Shown one piece after another: positions 45,643 to 46,662 of a DNA stretch of 46,662 bases. Position numbers and translations under genes: made by a program. The notes beneath the pieces were generated by a model. That model was not told where the DNA came from. It did not search any database and saw only the letters and a program-made list of their open reading frames with translations. Source of the DNA: Tropicimonas sediminicola (GTDB lineage: Bacteria > Pseudomonadota > Alphaproteobacteria > Rhodobacterales > Rhodobacteraceae); contig NZ_FZOY01000015.1 of NCBI RefSeq assembly GCF_900188335.1, forward strand, positions 1 through 46,662, written 5' to 3'. Position 1 is the stretch's first letter, and every line of letters begins with the position of its first letter.

Positions 45643-45993
45643 TCAGTTCAGGTCGTTCGCCTTCTTCGCGTTCAGAAGTTCGGGCAGCACGCCCTCTGCC
45701 CGCATCGTTTCGTACACAGACCTCATCACCAGACCCAAGTGCACGCCCGTTGGCGCTTGGTTATCGTTCGCAAGTGCGTGGCTGCCGTAGGCCCGGACGA
45801 TGGCCGTTTCCGCTAGCTGGACCTGAACCTTCGGCTCCAGCCATCCACCGGGCCCCCACGCGGTGTCGTCGTCTAGCAGCTCACGCATCCGCTCCACGCC
45901 TGCGACGCCGTTCTGGCGGATCGCCTCGCGTACCTGCGGGTCAATGCGAGGGCGTCCGCTCGGGTTGCCGCTCTGCCCCTTCACCCATGTCAT
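45643..45993 (-). CDS. DUF5681-type protein (phage-terminase-small-like N-terminus)
   Basis: 116 residues. The start MTWVKGQSGNPSGRPRIDPQ is the DUF5681 signature; the TTG upstream at 46008 is rejected because GGAGG sits 8 bp before the ATG at 45993. Such proteins are common in prophages and mobile regions. No other phage genes are seen nearby. Confidence 0.78.
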   Translation of the reverse strand: MTWVKGQSGNPSGRPRIDPQVREAIRQNGVAGVERMRELLDDDTAWGPGGWLEPKVQVQLAETAIVRAYGSHALANDNQAPTGVHLGLVMRSVYETMRAEGVLPELLNAKKANDLN

Positions 45994-46133
45994 CCGAAGC
46001 GCCTCCAATTTGGTTGCAATTTGATAGCACAGCTAGGTGGGCGTGGTCTAACGCAACGGCGCTGGAAGACTGGCTCGTCCCAGAACCTGACAATGACGCG
46101 CCGACGGCACCGCCTGCTCGACCAGCAGCACTG

Positions 46134-46280
46134 TCAATCGAGATCGATTTCGCCATCCGTGGCGTTGAACAGGTTCGTCAGGAAGAACAGCGCGCCGAGC
46201 ACCAGGGCGACAGCGATGTCGATAAGGGCAGGGCGGTGCCTGCGGGCTTCCTTGGGCATGTTGGTGTCGGGAGCGGACAT
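46134..46280 (-). CDS. Small single-helix membrane protein
   Basis: 48 residues, MSAPDTNMPKEARRHRPALI followed by DIAVALVLGALFFLTNLFNA, one transmembrane helix with a basic inner side and an acidic tail. AGGAGG lies 6 bp before the ATG, an excellent ribosome site. It is divergent from the partial gene at 46463. Function unknown. Confidence 0.65.
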   Translation of the reverse strand: MSAPDTNMPKEARRHRPALIDIAVALVLGALFFLTNLFNATDGEIDLD

Positions 46281-46462
46281 TGCGTTCCTCCTGGCTGTGA
46301 TCTCGTGGTTCGGCGGGACAACGTGAGAGACGGGACAGGGCTTCCGCGCGGAAGCCGGAGAGGCTTCGCGGCTTGTCGGGCTGCGCGCAGACATTAAAGT
46401 GTCATAATGTGATGGTCTGTAAGACGACCGGTGGGGATGTGTACGTGAGAGAGGACGTAACA

Positions 46463-46662
46463 ATGGCGATTATCGTAGGAGGCGTGGACACAGGGGTGCT
46501 GGCCGAGGAACTGAAGGATTTCCTTGCGTCTTCCCTGCCAACCTCGCTCGACGGTGTGACCGAAAACCTCGACGACTGGATCGACAGGAACGAAGAACGC
46601 CTGGAGACCTGGCTCGACAACCTGATGGAACACCTCGGCGATTGGGTCGACCGGACGTCGGA
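46463..46662 (+). CDS. Partial ORF with 11-residue L-x2-W-x-D repeats
   Basis: ATG 46463 follows GAGGA by 8 bp; 66 codons are seen before the window ends. After MAIIVGGVDTG, three tandem 11-residue units run from residue 36: LDDWIDRNEER, LETWLDNLMEH and LGDWVDRTS, with Trp at 39, 50 and 61. An 11-mer period suits a long amphipathic helix of the apolipoprotein/LEA type. No family is assigned. Confidence 0.55.
   Translation, partial: MAIIVGGVDTGVLAEELKDFLASSLPTSLDGVTENLDDWIDRNEERLETWLDNLMEHLGDWVDRTS

Overview
The window looks like a chromosomal stretch of a GC-rich alphaproteobacterium of the Rhodobacteraceae (Rhodobacterales). The evidence is the conserved block murA / DUF2948 / hisD / UPF0262 / LMW phosphatase / infA / maf / RNase E-G-like / yacG, an alphaproteobacterial nos operon, a Pit-type phosphate carrier and rhodobacterial protein styles throughout. 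No species is assigned.

Layout. (1) 1-6.7 kb is a worn accessory region: the 3' end of a degenerate tyrosine recombinase, a secreted cupin, a CadC-like membrane regulator with TPRs, a PitA-like carrier with a G9 tract at its 5' end, a broken IS3-family element, and the N-terminal remnant of a P4-type integrase cut by that IS. (2) 6697-33818 is a ~27 kb segment bounded by a perfect 49-bp direct repeat of the 3' half of tRNA-Phe; the intact tRNA-Phe is at its right end. It is best read as a genomic island. It carries nnrS, pseudoazurin and a cysteine-free Crp/Fnr regulator; the full nosRZDFYLX operon plus a DUF1858 gene; a mobile module (XRE regulator, intact tyrosine integrase, resolvase-like protein, Rep-like protein) with IS remnants; and a type I-C CRISPR array of 12 repeats with a complete cas3-5-8c-7-4-1-2 operon. 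(3) 33.8-42.0 kb is a compact core block read almost entirely leftwards, between tRNA-Phe(GAA) and tRNA-Thr(GGT). (4) 42.0-46.7 kb is sparse and accessory: an SMR-type membrane protein, small domain proteins, secreted and unknown proteins, a DUF5681 gene and a set of dispersed imperfect palindromes.

How it works together. The nos operon and pseudoazurin make a periplasmic N2O-reduction unit: NosR feeds electrons, NosZ is the copper enzyme, NosDFY and NosL mature the copper site, NosX flavinylates NosR and pseudoazurin can donate electrons. Two palindromes of the NNR/FNR class (TTTGCG-N4-CGCAAA type) lie about 78-80 bp upstream of nosR and of the pseudoazurin gene. The regulator gene diverges from the second site, which suggests one NO-responsive regulon carried inside the island. 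The CRISPR-Cas locus shares the island, and its leader-proximal repeats carry a base change that records the order of recent acquisitions.

The least explained parts are the integrase/resolvase-like/Rep-like module with perfect hairpins around it, a shared 18-bp palindromic site near both the left island end and that module, the dispersed repeat family at 42.6-44.4 kb, and an 11-residue-periodic protein cut by the right edge.
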